Part shown: piece after piece, positions 8,853 through 22,473 of the stretch
Layout: each line of letters opens with the position of its first letter
Numbering within the stretch: position 1 is the stretch's first letter
Assembly (NCBI GenBank): GCA_028752905.1
Contig: JAQNBH010000043.1
Location: forward strand, 186,001-250,000
Direction of reading: 5' to 3'
From: Cladorhizidae sp. MBARI D1340-BT2
Taxonomy: Eukaryota; Porifera; Demospongiae; Poecilosclerida; Cladorhizidae
DNA: 64,000 nucleotides
Program-made: the position numbers and the translations under genes
The notes under the pieces: model-generated
What the model was told of the DNA's origin: nothing
Databases searched by the model: none
The model's input: the letters and a program-made list of their open reading frames with translations, nothing else

Positions 8853-9761
8853 TATGTTTCTCATTTCCCCCCCAAAAAATCTTGTTATTTTGCCGTAAAG
8901 CTCATAACTTTTCTACACTTTACCCAAAAAAGATAATTGTTATATCACCGGATAGCCCTTCTAATTATCTGTCTTTTGTACGTGCCAAAATTTTGAGTAC
9001 TCTAAGTATTAGCAAGTTATGGTGATTTGAAGTAGTAAGGTTTGCGATCTTTCCTGGCGTTTTCCAGTTGCCAAAGCGGTGGCCTGCCAGTGAAAAACCA
9101 CTACATTTATTGATAATCTGTTGACATGTTGCAGATAAGGGCCTTCTCTATCAGTTGACAAAATCTGGGACTTTGGTCTTGTTAATTAGGGCAGTTATGA
9201 ATTGTACTCTTACTTGATGCTAAACATGTTAGCTTCGTAGATTATCCACACTTCACTGAATAGACTTGATGTATAGCTATTAAGATAGGACTCTCTAAGT
9301 GCTCTCTCTTGATACCAAACATCCATATATTCTGCACACTTCACTGTAATGGACTTGCAAGATAGGTATCTCTCAGTGTTCTCTATCTTGAGCTAAACAT
9401 GTTAGCTTCATAGATTCTCCACACTTCACTGAATAGACTTGATATATAGCTCTAAAGGTAGGCCTCTCTCTGTTCTCTCTCTTGATACCAAACATCCGTA
9501 TATTCTGCATACATAGAATCACAAGATAGGTTTCTCTATGTGTTCTCTATCTTGATGCTAAACAGGTTAGCTTCATAGATTCTCCACACTTCACTGTATA
9601 AACTTGATATATAGCTATTAAGATAGGTCTCTCCCTGTGCTCTCTGTTGATATCAAACATCCATAATATTCTGCACACTTCACTGTAATGGACTTGATAT
9701 GATTCGAATGATAGGTTTCATTGTGTGTTCTCTATCTTGATATTTGCCCTAATTTGGTCTA
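8853..9761 (+). repeat. Unit 9 (909 bp, variant)
   Basis: One extra A in the homopolymer tract (T3C7A6) makes it 909 bp. It shares GATAATTGTTAT with unit 11 only, and has GAAGTAGTAAGG where others have GAAGTGGTAAGG. It separates the left duplicated blocks from the following subfamily mixture. Confidence 0.8.
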
Positions 9762-12700
9762 TATGTTTCTCATTTCCCCCCCAAAAATCTTGTTATTTTG
9801 CCGTAAAGCTCATAACTTTTCTACACTTTACCCAAAAAAGATAATTTTTATATCACCGGATAGCCCTTCTAATTATCTGTCTTTTGTACGTGCCAAAATT
9901 TTGAGTACTCTAAGTATTAGCAAGTTATGGTGATTTGAAGTGGTAAGGTTTGCGATCTTTCCTGGCGTTTTCCAGTTGCCAAAGCGGTGGCCTGCCAGTG
10001 AAAAACCACTACATTTATTGATAATCTGTTGACATGTTGCAGATAAGGGCCTTCTCTATCAGTTGACAAAATCTGGGACTTTGGTCTTGTTAATTAGGGC
10101 AGTTATGAATTGTACTCTTACTTGATGCTAAACATGTTAGCTTCGTAGATTATCCACACTTCACTGAATAGACTTGATGTATAGCTATTAAGATAGGACT
10201 CTCTAAGTGCTCTCTCTTGATACCAAACATCCATATATTCTGCACACTTCACTGTAATGGACTTGCAAGATAGGTATCTCTCAGTGTTCTCTATCTTGAG
10301 CTAAACATGTTAGCTTCATAGATTCTCCACACTTCACTGAATAGACTTGATATATAGCTCTAAAGGTAGGCCTCTCTCTGTTCTCTCTCTTGATACCAAA
10401 CATCCGTATATTCTGCATACATAGAATCACAAGATAGGTTTCTCTATGTGTTCTCTATCTTGATGCTAAACAGGTTAGCTTCATAGATTCTCCACACTTC
10501 ACTGTATAAACTTGATATATAGCTATTAAGATAGGTCTCTCCCTGTGCTCTCTGTTGATATCAAACATCCATAATATTCTGCACACTTCAGTGTAATGGA
10601 CTTGATATGATTCGAATGATAGGTTTCATTGTGTGTTCTCTATCTTGATATTTGCCCTAATTTGGTCTATATGTTTCTCATTTCCCCCCCAAAAATCTTG
10701 TTATTTTGCCGTAAAGCTCATAACTTTTCTACACTTTACCCAAAAAAGATAATTGTTATATCACCGGATAGCCCTTCTAATTATCTGTATTTTGTACGTG
10801 CCAAAATTTTGAGTACTCTAAGTATTAGCAAGTTATGGTGATTTGAAGTGGTAAGGTTTGCGATCTTTCCTGGCGTTTTCCAGTTGCCAAAGCGGTGGCC
10901 TGCCAGTGAAAAACCACTACATTTATTGATAATCTGTTGACATGTTGCAGATAAGGGCCTTCTCTATCAGTTGACAAAATCTGGGACTTTGGTCTTGTTA
11001 ATTAGGGCAGTTATGAATTGTACTCTTACTTGATGCTAAACATGTTAGCTTCGTAGATTATCCACACTTCACTGAATAGACTTGATGTATAACTATTAAG
11101 ATAGGACTCTCTAAGTGCTCTCTCTTGATACCAAACATCCATATATTCTGCACACTTCACTGTAATGGACTTGCAAGATAGGTATCTCTCAGTGTTCTCT
11201 ATCTTGAGCTAAACATGTTAGCTTCATAGATTCTCCACACTTCACTGAATAGACTTGATATATAGCTCTAAAGGTAGGCCTCTCTCTGTTCTCTCTCTTG
11301 ATACCAAACATCCGTATATTCTGCATACATAGAATCACAAGATAGGTTTCTCTATGTGTTCTCTATCTTGATGCTAAACAGGTTAGCTTCATAGATTCTC
11401 CACACTTCACTGTATAAACTTGATATATAGCTATTAAGATAGGTCTCTCCCTGTGCTCTCTGTTGATATCAAACATCCATAATATTCTGCACACTTCACT
11501 GTAATGGACTTGATATGATTCGAATGATAGGTTTCATTGTGTGTTCTCTATCTTGATATTTGCCCTAATTTGGTCTATATGTTTCTCATTTTCCCCCCAA
11601 AAATCTTGTTATTTTGCCGTAAAGCTCATAACTTTTCTACACTTTACCCAAAAAAGATAATTTTTATATCAGCGGATAGCCCTTCTAATTATCTGTCTTT
11701 TGTACGTGCCAAAATTTTGAGTACTCTAAGTATTAGCAAGTTATGGTGATTTGAAGTGGTAAGGTTTGCGATCTTTCCTGGCGTTTTCCAGTTGCCAAAG
11801 CGGTGGCCTGCCAGTGAAAAACCACTACATTTATAGATAATCTGTTGACATGTTTCAGATAAGGGCCTTCTCTATCAGTTGACAAAATCTGGGACTTTGG
11901 TCTTGTTAATTAGGGCAGTTATGAATTGTACTCTTACTTGATGCTAAACATGTTAGCTTCGTAGATTATCCACACTTCACTGAATAGACTTGATGTATAG
12001 CTATTAAGATAGGACTCTCTAAGTGCTCTCTCTTGATACCAAACATCCATATATTCTGCACACTTCACTGTAATGGACTTGCAAGATAGGTATCTCTCAG
12101 TGTTCTCTATCTTGAGCTAAACATGTTAGCTTCATAGATTCTCCACACTTCACTGAATAGACTTGATATATAGCTCTAAAGGTAGGCCTCTCTCTGTTCT
12201 CTCTCTTGATACCAAAAATCCGTATATTCTGCATACATAGAATCACAAGATAGGTTTCTCTATGTGTTCTCTATCTTGATGCTAAACAGGTTAGCTTCAT
12301 AGATTCTCCACACTTCACTGTATAAACTTGATATATAGCTATTAAGATAGGTCTCTCCCTGTGCTCTCTGTTGATATCAAACATCCATAATATTCTGCAC
12401 ACTTCACTGTAATGGACTTGATATGATTCGAATGATAGGATTCATTGTGTGTTCTCTATCTTGATATTTGCCCTAATTTGGTCTATATGTTTCTCATTTC
12501 CCCCCCAAAAATCTTGTTATTTTGCCGTAAAGCTCATAACTTTTCTACACTTTACCCAAAAAAGATAATTTTTATATCATCGGATAGCCCTTCTAATTAT
12601 CTGTCTTTTGTACGTGCCAAAATTTTGAGTACTCTAAGTATTAGCAAGTTATGGTGATTTGAAGTGGTAAGGTTTGCGATCTTTCCTGGCGTTTTCCAGT

Positions 12701-15700
12701 TGCCAAAGCGGTGGCCTGCCAGTGAAAAACCACTACATTTATTGATAATCTGTTGACATGTTGCAGATAAGGGCCTTCTCTATCAGTTGACAAAATCTGG
12801 GACTTTGGTCTTGTTAATTAGGGCAGTTATGAATTGTACTCTTACTTGATGCTAAACATGTTAGCTTCGTAGATTATCCACACTTCACTGAATAGACTTG
12901 ATGTATAGCTATTAAGATAGGACTCTCTAAGTGCTCTCTCTTGATACCAAACATCCATATATTCTGCACACTTCACTGTAATGGACTTGCAAGATAGGTA
13001 TCTCTCAGTGTTCTCTATCTTGAGCTAAACATGTTAGCTTCATAGATTCTCCACACTTCACTGAATAGACTTGATATATAGCTCTAAAGGTAGGCCTCTC
13101 TCTGTTCTCTCTCTTGATACCAAACATCCGTATATTCTGCATACATAGAATCACAAGATAGGTTTCTCTATGTGTTCTCTATCTTGATGCTAAACAGGTT
13201 AGCTTCATAGATTCTCCACACTTCACTGTATAAACTTGATATATAGCTATTAAGATAGGTCTCTCCCTGTGCTCTCTGTTGATATCAAACATCCATAATA
13301 TTCTGCACACTTCACTGTAATGGACTTGATATGATTCGAATGATAGGTTTCATTGTGTGTTCTCTATCTTGATATTTGCCCTAATTTGGTCTATATGTTT
13401 CTCATTTTCCCCCCAAAAATCTTGTTATTTTGCCGTAAAGCTCATAACTGTTCTACACTTTACCCAAAAAAGATAATTTTTATATCACCGGATAGCCCTT
13501 CTAATTATCTGTCTTTTGTACGTGCCAAAATTTTGAGTACTCTAAGTATTAGCAAGTTATGGTGATTTGAAGTGGTAAGGTTTGCGATCTTTCCTGGCGT
13601 TTTCCAGTTGCCAAAGCGGTGGCCTGCCAGTGAAAAACCACTACATTTATAGATAATCTGTTGACATGTTGCAGATAAGGGCCTTCTCTATCAGTTGACA
13701 AAATCTGGGACTTTGGTCTTGTTAATTAGGGCAGTTATGAATTGTACTCTTACTTGATGCTAAACATGTTAGCTTCGTAGATTATCCACACTTCACTGAA
13801 TAGACTTGATGTATAGCTATTAAGATAGGACTCTCTAAGTGCTCTCTCTTGATACCAAACATCCATATATTCTGCACACTTCACTGTAATGGACTTGCAA
13901 GATAGGTATCTCTCAGTGTTCTCTATCTTGAGCTAAACATGTTAGCTTCATAGATTCTCCACACTTCACTGAATAGACTTGATATATAGCTCTAAAGGTA
14001 GGCCTCTCTCTGTTCTCTCTCTTGATACCAAAAATCCGTATATTCTGCATACATAGAATCACAAGATAGGTTTCTCTATGTGTTCTCTATCTTGATGCTA
14101 AACAGGTTAGCTTCATAGATTCTCCACACTTCACTGTATAAACTTGATATATAGCTATTAAGATAGGTCTCTCCCTGTGCTCTCTGTTGATATCAAACAT
14201 CCATAATATTCTGCACACTTCACTGTAATGGACTTGATATGATTCGAATGATAGGATTCATTGTGTGTTCTCTATCTTGATATTTGCCCTAATTTGGTCT
14301 ATATGTTTCTCATTTCCCCCCCAAAAATCTTGTTATTTTGCCGTAAAGCTCATAACTTTTCTACACTTTACCCAAAAAAGATAATTTTTATATCATCGGA
14401 TAGCCCTTCTAATTATCTGTCTTTTGTACGTGCCAAAATTTTGAGTACTCTAAGTATTAGCAAGTTATGGTGATTTGAAGTGGTAAGGTTTGCGATCTTT
14501 CCTGGCGTTTTCCAGTTGCCAAAGCGGTGGCCTGCCAGTGAAAAACCACTACATTTATTGATAATCTGTTGACATGTTGCAGATAAGGGCCTTCTCTATC
14601 AGTTGACAAAATCTGGGACTTTGGTCTTGTTAATTAGGGCAGTTATGAATTGTACTCTTACTTGATGCTAAACATGTTAGCTTCGTAGATTATCCACACT
14701 TCACTGAATAGACTTGATGTATAGCTATTAAGATAGGACTCTCTAAGTGCTCTCTCTTGATACCAAACATCCATATATTCTGCACACTTCACTGTAATGG
14801 ACTTGCAAGATAGGTATCTCTCAGTGTTCTCTATCTTGAGCTAAACATGTTAGCTTCATAGATTCTCCACACTTCACTGAATAGACTTGATATATAGCTC
14901 TAAAGGTAGGCCTCTCTCTGTTCTCTCTCTTGATACCAAAAATCCGTATATTCTGCATACATAGAATCACAAGATAGGTTTCTCTATGTGTTCTCTATCT
15001 TGATGCTAAACAGGTTAGCTTCATAGATTCTCCACACTTCACTGTATAAACTTGATATATAGCTATTAAGATAGGTCTCTCCCTGTGCTCTCTGTTGATA
15101 TCAAACATCCATAATATTCTGCACACTTCACTGTAATGGACTTGATATGATTCGAATGATAGGATTCATTGTGTGTTCTCTATCTTGATATTTGCCCTAA
15201 TTTGGTCTATATGTTTCTCATTTCCCCCCCAAAAATCTTGTTATTTTGCCGTAAAGCTCATAACTTTTCTACACTTTACCCCAAAAAGATAATTTTTATA
15301 TCATCGGATAGCCCTTCTAATTATCTGTCTTTTGTACGTGCCAAAATTTTGAGTACTCTAAGTATTAGCAAGTTATGGTGATTTGAAGTGGTAAGGTTTG
15401 CGATCTTTCCTGGCGTTTTCCAGTTGCCAAAGCGGTGGCCTGCCAGTGAAAAACCACTACATTTATTGATAATCTGTTGACATGTTGCAGATAAGGGCCT
15501 TCTCTATCAGTTGACAAAATCTGGGACTTTGGTCTTGTTAATTAGGGCAGTTATGAATTGTACTCTTACTTGATGCTAAACATGTTAGCTTCGTAGATTA
15601 TCCACACTTCACTGAATAGACTTGATGTATAGCTATTAAGATAGGACTCTCTAAGTGCTCTCTCTTGATACCAAACATCCATATATTCTGCACACTTCAC

Positions 15701-16117
15701 TGTAATGGACTTGCAAGATAGGTATCTCTCAGTGTTCTCTATCTTGAGCTAAACATGTTAGCTTCATAGATTCTCCACACTTCACTGAATAGACTTGATA
15801 TATAGCTCTAAAGGTAGGCCTCTCTCTGTTCTCTCTCTTGATACCAAACATCCGTATATTCTGCATACATAGAATCACAAGATAGGTTTCTCTATGTGTT
15901 CTCTATCTTGATGCTAAACAGGTTAGCTTCATAGATTCTCCACACTTCACTGTATAAACTTGATATATAGCTATTAAGATAGGTCTCTCCCTGTGCTCTC
16001 TGTTGATATCAAACATCCATAATATTCTGCACACTTCACTGTAATGGACTTGATATGATTCGAATGATAGGATTCATTGTGTATTCTCTATCTTGATATT
16101 TGCCCTAATTTGGTCTA

Positions 16118-17933
16118 TATGTTTCTCATTTCCCCCCCAAAAATCTTGTTATTTTGCCGTAAAGCTCATAACTTTTCTACACTTTACCCAAAAAAGATAA
16201 TTTTTATATCATCGGATAGCCCTTCTAATTATCTGTCTTTTGTACGTGCCAAAATTTTGAGTACTCTAAGTATTAGCAAGTTATGGTGATTTGAAGTGGT
16301 AAGGTTTGCGATCTTTCCTGGCGTTTTCCAGTTGCCAAAGCGGTGGCCTGCCAGTGAAAAACCACTACATTTATTGATAATCTGTTGACATGTTGCAGAT
16401 AAGGGCCTTCTCTATCAGTTGACAAAATCTGGGACTTTGGTCTTGTTAATTAGGGCAGTTATGAATTGTACTCTTACTTGATGCTAAACATGTTAGCTTC
16501 GTAGATTATCCACACTTCACTGAATAGACTTGATGTATAGCTATTAAGATAGGACTCTCTAAGTGCTCTCTCTTGATACCAAACATCCATATATTCTGCA
16601 CACTTCACTGTAATGGACTTGCAAGATAGGTATCTCTCAGTGTTCTCTATCTTGAGCTAAACATGTTAGCTTCATAGATTCTCCACACTTCACTGAATAG
16701 ACTTGATATATAGCTCTAAAGGTAGGCCTCTCTCTGTTCTCTCTCTTGATACCAAACATCCGTATATTCTGCATACATAGAATCACAAGATAGGTTTCTC
16801 TATGTGTTCTCTATCTTGATGCTAAACAGGTTAGCTTAATAGATTCTCCACACTTCACTGTATAAACTTGATATATAGCTATTAAGATAGGTCTCTCCCT
16901 GTGCTCTCTGTTGATATCAAACATCCATAATATTCTGCATACTTCACTGTAATGGACTTGATATGATTCGAATGATAGGTTTCATTGTGTGTTCTCTATC
17001 TTGATATTTGCCCTAATTTGGTCTATATGTTTCTCATTTTCCCCCCAAAAATCTTGTTATTTTGCCGTAAAGCTCATAACTGTTCTACACTTTACCCAAA
17101 AAAGATAATTTTTATATCACCGGATAGCCCTTCTAATTATCTGTCTTTAGTACGTACCAAAATTTTGAGTACTCTAAGTATTAGCAAGTTATGGTGATTT
17201 GAAGTGGTAAGGTTTGCGATCTTTCCTGGCGTTTTCCAGTTGCCAAAGCGGTGGCCTGCCAGTGAAAAACCACTACATTTATTGATAATCTGTTGACATG
17301 TTGCAGATAAGGGCCTTCTCTATCAGTTGACAAAATCTGGGACTTTGGTCTTGTTAATTAGGGCAGTTATGAATTGTACTCTTACTTGATGCTAAACATG
17401 TTAGCTTCGTAGATTATCCACACTTCACTGAATAGACTTGATGTATAACTATTAAGATAGGACTCTCTAAGTGCTCTCTCTTGATACCAAACATCCATAT
17501 ATTCTGCACACTTCACTGTAATGGACTTGCAAGATAGGTATCTCTCAGTGTTCTCTATCTTGAGCTAAACATGTTAGCTTCATAGATTCTCCACACTTCA
17601 CTGAATAGACTTGATATATAGCTCTAAAGGTAGGCCTCTCTCTGTTCTCTCTCTTGATACCAAACATCCGTATATTCTGCATACATAGAATCACAAGATA
17701 GGTTTCTCTATGTGTTCTCTATCTTGATGCTAAACAGGTTAGCTTCATAGATTCTCCACACTTCACTGTATAAACTTGATATATAGCTATTAAGATAGGT
17801 CTCTCCCTGTGCTCTCTGTTGATATCAAACATCCATAATATTCTGCACACTTCACTGTAATGGACTTGATATGATTCGAATGATAGGTTTCATTGTGTGT
17901 TCTCTATCTTGATATTTGCCCTAATTTGGTCTA
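16118..17933 (+). repeat. Units 17-18: first copy of a pair repeated at a five-unit lag
   Basis: The tail of unit 16 has GTGTATTCTC, unit 17 has CTTAATAG in A3 and GCATACTTC in B3, and unit 18 has TACGTACC and TATAAC. The same succession recurs in units 21 (tail), 22 and 23, 4,540 bp to the right. Confidence 0.8.
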
Positions 17934-20657
17934 TATGTTTCTCATTTCCCCCCCCAAAATCTTGTTATTTTGCCGTAAAGCTCATAACTTTTCTACACTT
18001 TACCCAAAAAAGATAATTTTTATATCATCGGATAGCCCTTCTAATTATCTGTCTTTTGTACGTGCCAAAATTTTGAGTACTCTAAGTATTAGCAAGTTAT
18101 GGTGATTTGAAGTGGTAAGGTTTGCGATCTTTCCTGGCGTTTTCCAGTTGCCAAAGCGGTGGCCTGCCAGTGAAAAACCACTACATTTATTGATAATCTG
18201 TTGACATGTTGCAGATAAGGGCCTTCTCTATCAGTTGACAAAATCTGGGACTTTGGTCTTGTTAATTAGGGCAGTTATGAATTGTACTCTTACTTGATGC
18301 TAAACATGTTAGCTTCGTAGATTATCCACACTTCACTGAATAGACTTGATGTATAGCTATTAAGATAGGACTCTCTAAGTGCTCTCTCTTGATACCAAAC
18401 ATCCATATATTCTGCACACTTCACTGTAATGGACTTGCAAGATAGGTATCTCTCAGTGTTCTCTATCTTGAGCTAAACATGTTAGCTTCATAGATTCTCC
18501 ACACTTCACTGAATAGACTTGATATATAGCTCTAAAGGTAGGCCTCTCTCTGTTCTCTCTCTTGATACCAAACATCCGTATATTCTGCATACATAGAATC
18601 ACAAGATAGGTTTCTCTATGTGTTCTCTATCTTGATGCTAAACAGGTTAGCTTCATAGATTCTCCACACTTCACTGTATAAACTTGATATATAGCTATTA
18701 AGATAGGTCTCTCCCTGTGCTCTCTGTTGATATCAAACATCCATAATATTCTGCACACTTCACTGTAATGGACTTGATATGATTCGAATGATAGGTTTCA
18801 TTGTGTGTTCTCTATCTTGATATTTGCCCTAATTTGGTCTATATGTTTCTCATTTTCCCCCCAAAAATCTTGTTATTTTGCCGTAAAGCTCATAACTGTT
18901 CTACACTTTACCCAAAAAAGATAATTTTTATATCACCGGATAGCCCTTCTAATTATCTGTCTTTAGTACGTGCCAAAATTTTGAGTACTCTAAGTATTAG
19001 CAAGTTATGGTGATTTGAAGTGGTAAGGTTTGCGATCTTTCCTGGCGTTTTCCAGTTGCCAAAGCGGTGGCCTGCCAGTGAAAAACCACTACATTTATAG
19101 ATAATCTGTTGACATGTTGCAGATAAGGGCCTTCTCTATCAGTTGACAAAATCTGGGACTTTGGTCTTGTTAATTAGGGCAGTTATGAATTGTACTCTTA
19201 CTTGATGCTAAACATGTTAGCTTCGTAGATTATCCACACTTCACTGAATAGACTTGATGTATAGCTATTAAGATAGGACTCTCTAAGTGCTCTCTCTTGA
19301 TACCAAACATCCATATATTCTGCACACTTCACTGTAATGGACTTGCAAGATAGGTATCTCTCAGTGTTCTCTATCTTGAGCTAAACATGTTAGCTTCATA
19401 GATTCTCCACACTTCACTGAATAGACTTGATATATAGCTCTAAAGGTAGGCCTCTCTCTGTTCTCTCTCTTGATACCAAAAATCCGTATATTCTGCATAC
19501 ATAGAATCACAAGATAGGTTTCTCTATGTGTTCTCTATCTTGATGCTAAACAGGTTAGCTTCATAGATTCTCCACACTTCACTGTATAAACTTGATATAT
19601 AGCTATTAAGATAGGTCTCTCCCTGTGCTCTCTGTTGATATCAAACATCCATAATATTCTGCACACTTCACTGTAATGGACTTGATATGATTCGAATGAT
19701 AGGATTCATTGTGTGTTCTCTATCTTGATATTTGCCCTAATTTGGTCTATATGTTTCTCATTTCCCCCCCAAAAATCTTGTTATTTTGCCGTAAAGCTCA
19801 TAACTTTTCTACACTTTACCCAAAAAAGATAATTTTTATATCATCGGATAGCCCTTCTAATTATCTGTCTTTTGTACGTGCCAAAATTTTGAGTACTCTA
19901 AGTATTAGCAAGTTATGGTGATTTGAAGTGGTAAGGTTTGCGATCTTTCCTGGCGTTTTCCAGTTGCCAAAGCGGTGGCCTGCCAGTGAAAAACCACTAC
20001 ATTTATTGATAATCTGTTGACATGTTGCAGATAAGGGCCTTCTCTATCAGTTGACAAAATCTGGGACTTTGGTCTTGTTAATTAGGGCAGTTATGAATTG
20101 TACTCTTACTTGATGCTAAACATGTTAGCTTCGTAGATTATCCACACTTCACTGAATAGACTTGATGTATAGCTATTAAGATAGGACTCTCTAAGTGCTC
20201 TCTCTTGATACCAAACATCCATATATTCTGCACACTTCACTGTAATGGACTTGCAAGATAGGTATCTCTCAGTGTTCTCTATCTTGAGCTAAACATGTTA
20301 GCTTCATAGATTCTCCACACTTCACTGAATAGACTTGATATATAGCTCTAAAGGTAGGCCTCTCTCTGTTCTCTCTCTTGATACCAAAAATCCGTATATT
20401 CTGCATACATAGAATCACAAGATAGGTTTCTCTATGTGTTCTCTATCTTGATGCTAAACAGGTTAGCTTCATAGATTCTCCACACTTCACTGTATAAACT
20501 TGATATATAGCTATTAAGATAGGTCTCTCCCTGTGCTCTCTGTTGATATCAAACATCCATAATATTCTGCACACTTCACTGTAATGGACTTGATATGATT
20601 CGAATGATAGGATTCATTGTGTATTCTCTATCTTGATATTTGCCCTAATTTGGTCTA

Positions 20658-22473
20658 TATGTTTCTCATTTCCCCCCCAAAAATCTTGTTATTTTGCCGT
20701 AAAGCTCATAACTTTTCTACACTTTACCCAAAAAAGATAATTTTTATATCATCGGATAGCCCTTCTAATTATCTGTCTTTTGTACGTGCCAAAATTTTGA
20801 GTACTCTAAGTATTAGCAAGTTATGGTGATTTGAAGTGGTAAGGTTTGCGATCTTTCCTGGCGTTTTCCAGTTGCCAAAGCGGTGGCCTGCCAGTGAAAA
20901 ACCACTACATTTATTGATAATCTGTTGACATGTTGCAGATAAGGGCCTTCTCTATCAGTTGACAAAATCTGGGACTTTGGTCTTGTTAATTAGGGCAGTT
21001 ATGAATTGTACTCTTACTTGATGCTAAACATGTTAGCTTCGTAGATTATCCACACTTCACTGAATAGACTTGATGTATAGCTATTAAGATAGGACTCTCT
21101 AAGTGCTCTCTCTTGATACCAAACATCCATATATTCTGCACACTTCACTGTAATGGACTTGCAAGATAGGTATCTCTCAGTGTTCTCTATCTTGAGCTAA
21201 ACATGTTAGCTTCATAGATTCTCCACACTTCACTGAATAGACTTGATATATAGCTCTAAAGGTAGGCCTCTCTCTGTTCTCTCTCTTGATACCAAACATC
21301 CGTATATTCTGCATACATAGAATCACAAGATAGGTTTCTCTATGTGTTCTCTATCTTGATGCTAAACAGGTTAGCTTAATAGATTCTCCACACTTCACTG
21401 TATAAACTTGATATATAGCTATTAAGATAGGTCTCTCCCTGTGCTCTCTGTTGATATCAAACATCCATAATATTCTGCATACTTCACTGTAATGGACTTG
21501 ATATGATTCGAATGATAGGTTTCATTGTGTGTTCTCTATCTTGATATTTGCCCTAATTTGGTCTATATGTTTCTCATTTTCCCCCCAAAAATCTTGTTAT
21601 TTTGCCGTAAAGCTCATAACTGTTCTACACTTTACCCAAAAAAGATAATTTTTATATCACCGGATAGCCCTTCTAATTATCTGTCTTTAGTACGTACCAA
21701 AATTTTGAGTACTCTAAGTATTAGCAAGTTATGGTGATTTGAAGTGGTAAGGTTTGCGATCTTTCCTGGCGTTTTCCAGTTGCCAAAGCGGTGGCCTGCC
21801 AGTGAAAAACCACTACATTTATTGATAATCTGTTGACATGTTGCAGATAAGGGCCTTCTCTATCAGTTGACAAAATCTGGGACTTTGGTCTTGTTAATTA
21901 GGGCAGTTATGAATTGTACTCTTACTTGATGCTAAACATGTTAGCTTCGTAGATTATCCACACTTCACTGAATAGACTTGATGTATAACTATTAAGATAG
22001 GACTCTCTAAGTGCTCTCTCTTGATACCAAACATCCATATATTCTGCACACTTCACTGTAATGGACTTGCAAGATAGGTATCTCTCAGTGTTCTCTATCT
22101 TGAGCTAAACATGTTAGCTTCATAGATTCTCCACACTTCACTGAATAGACTTGATATATAGCTCTAAAGGTAGGCCTCTCTCTGTTCTCTCTCTTGATAC
22201 CAAACATCCGTATATTCTGCATACATAGAATCACAAGATAGGTTTCTCTATGTGTTCTCTATCTTGATGCTAAACAGGTTAGCTTCATAGATTCTCCACA
22301 CTTCACTGTATAAACTTGATATATAGCTATTAAGATAGGTCTCTCCCTGTGCTCTCTGTTGATATCAAACATCCATAATATTCTGCACACTTCACTGTAA
22401 TGGACTTGATATGATTCGAATGATAGGTTTCATTGTGTGTTCTCTATCTTGATATTTGCCCTAATTTGGTCTA
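20658..22473 (+). repeat. Units 22-23: second copy of the five-unit-lag pair
   Basis: Repeats the markers of units 17-18 (CTTAATAG, GCATACTTC, TACGTACC, TATAAC). Units 20-21 just upstream resemble units 14-15 (TTTATAGAT with ACCAAAAATCC, then ACCAAAAATCC alone) at a six-unit lag. The exchange therefore did not preserve one fixed register. Confidence 0.75.
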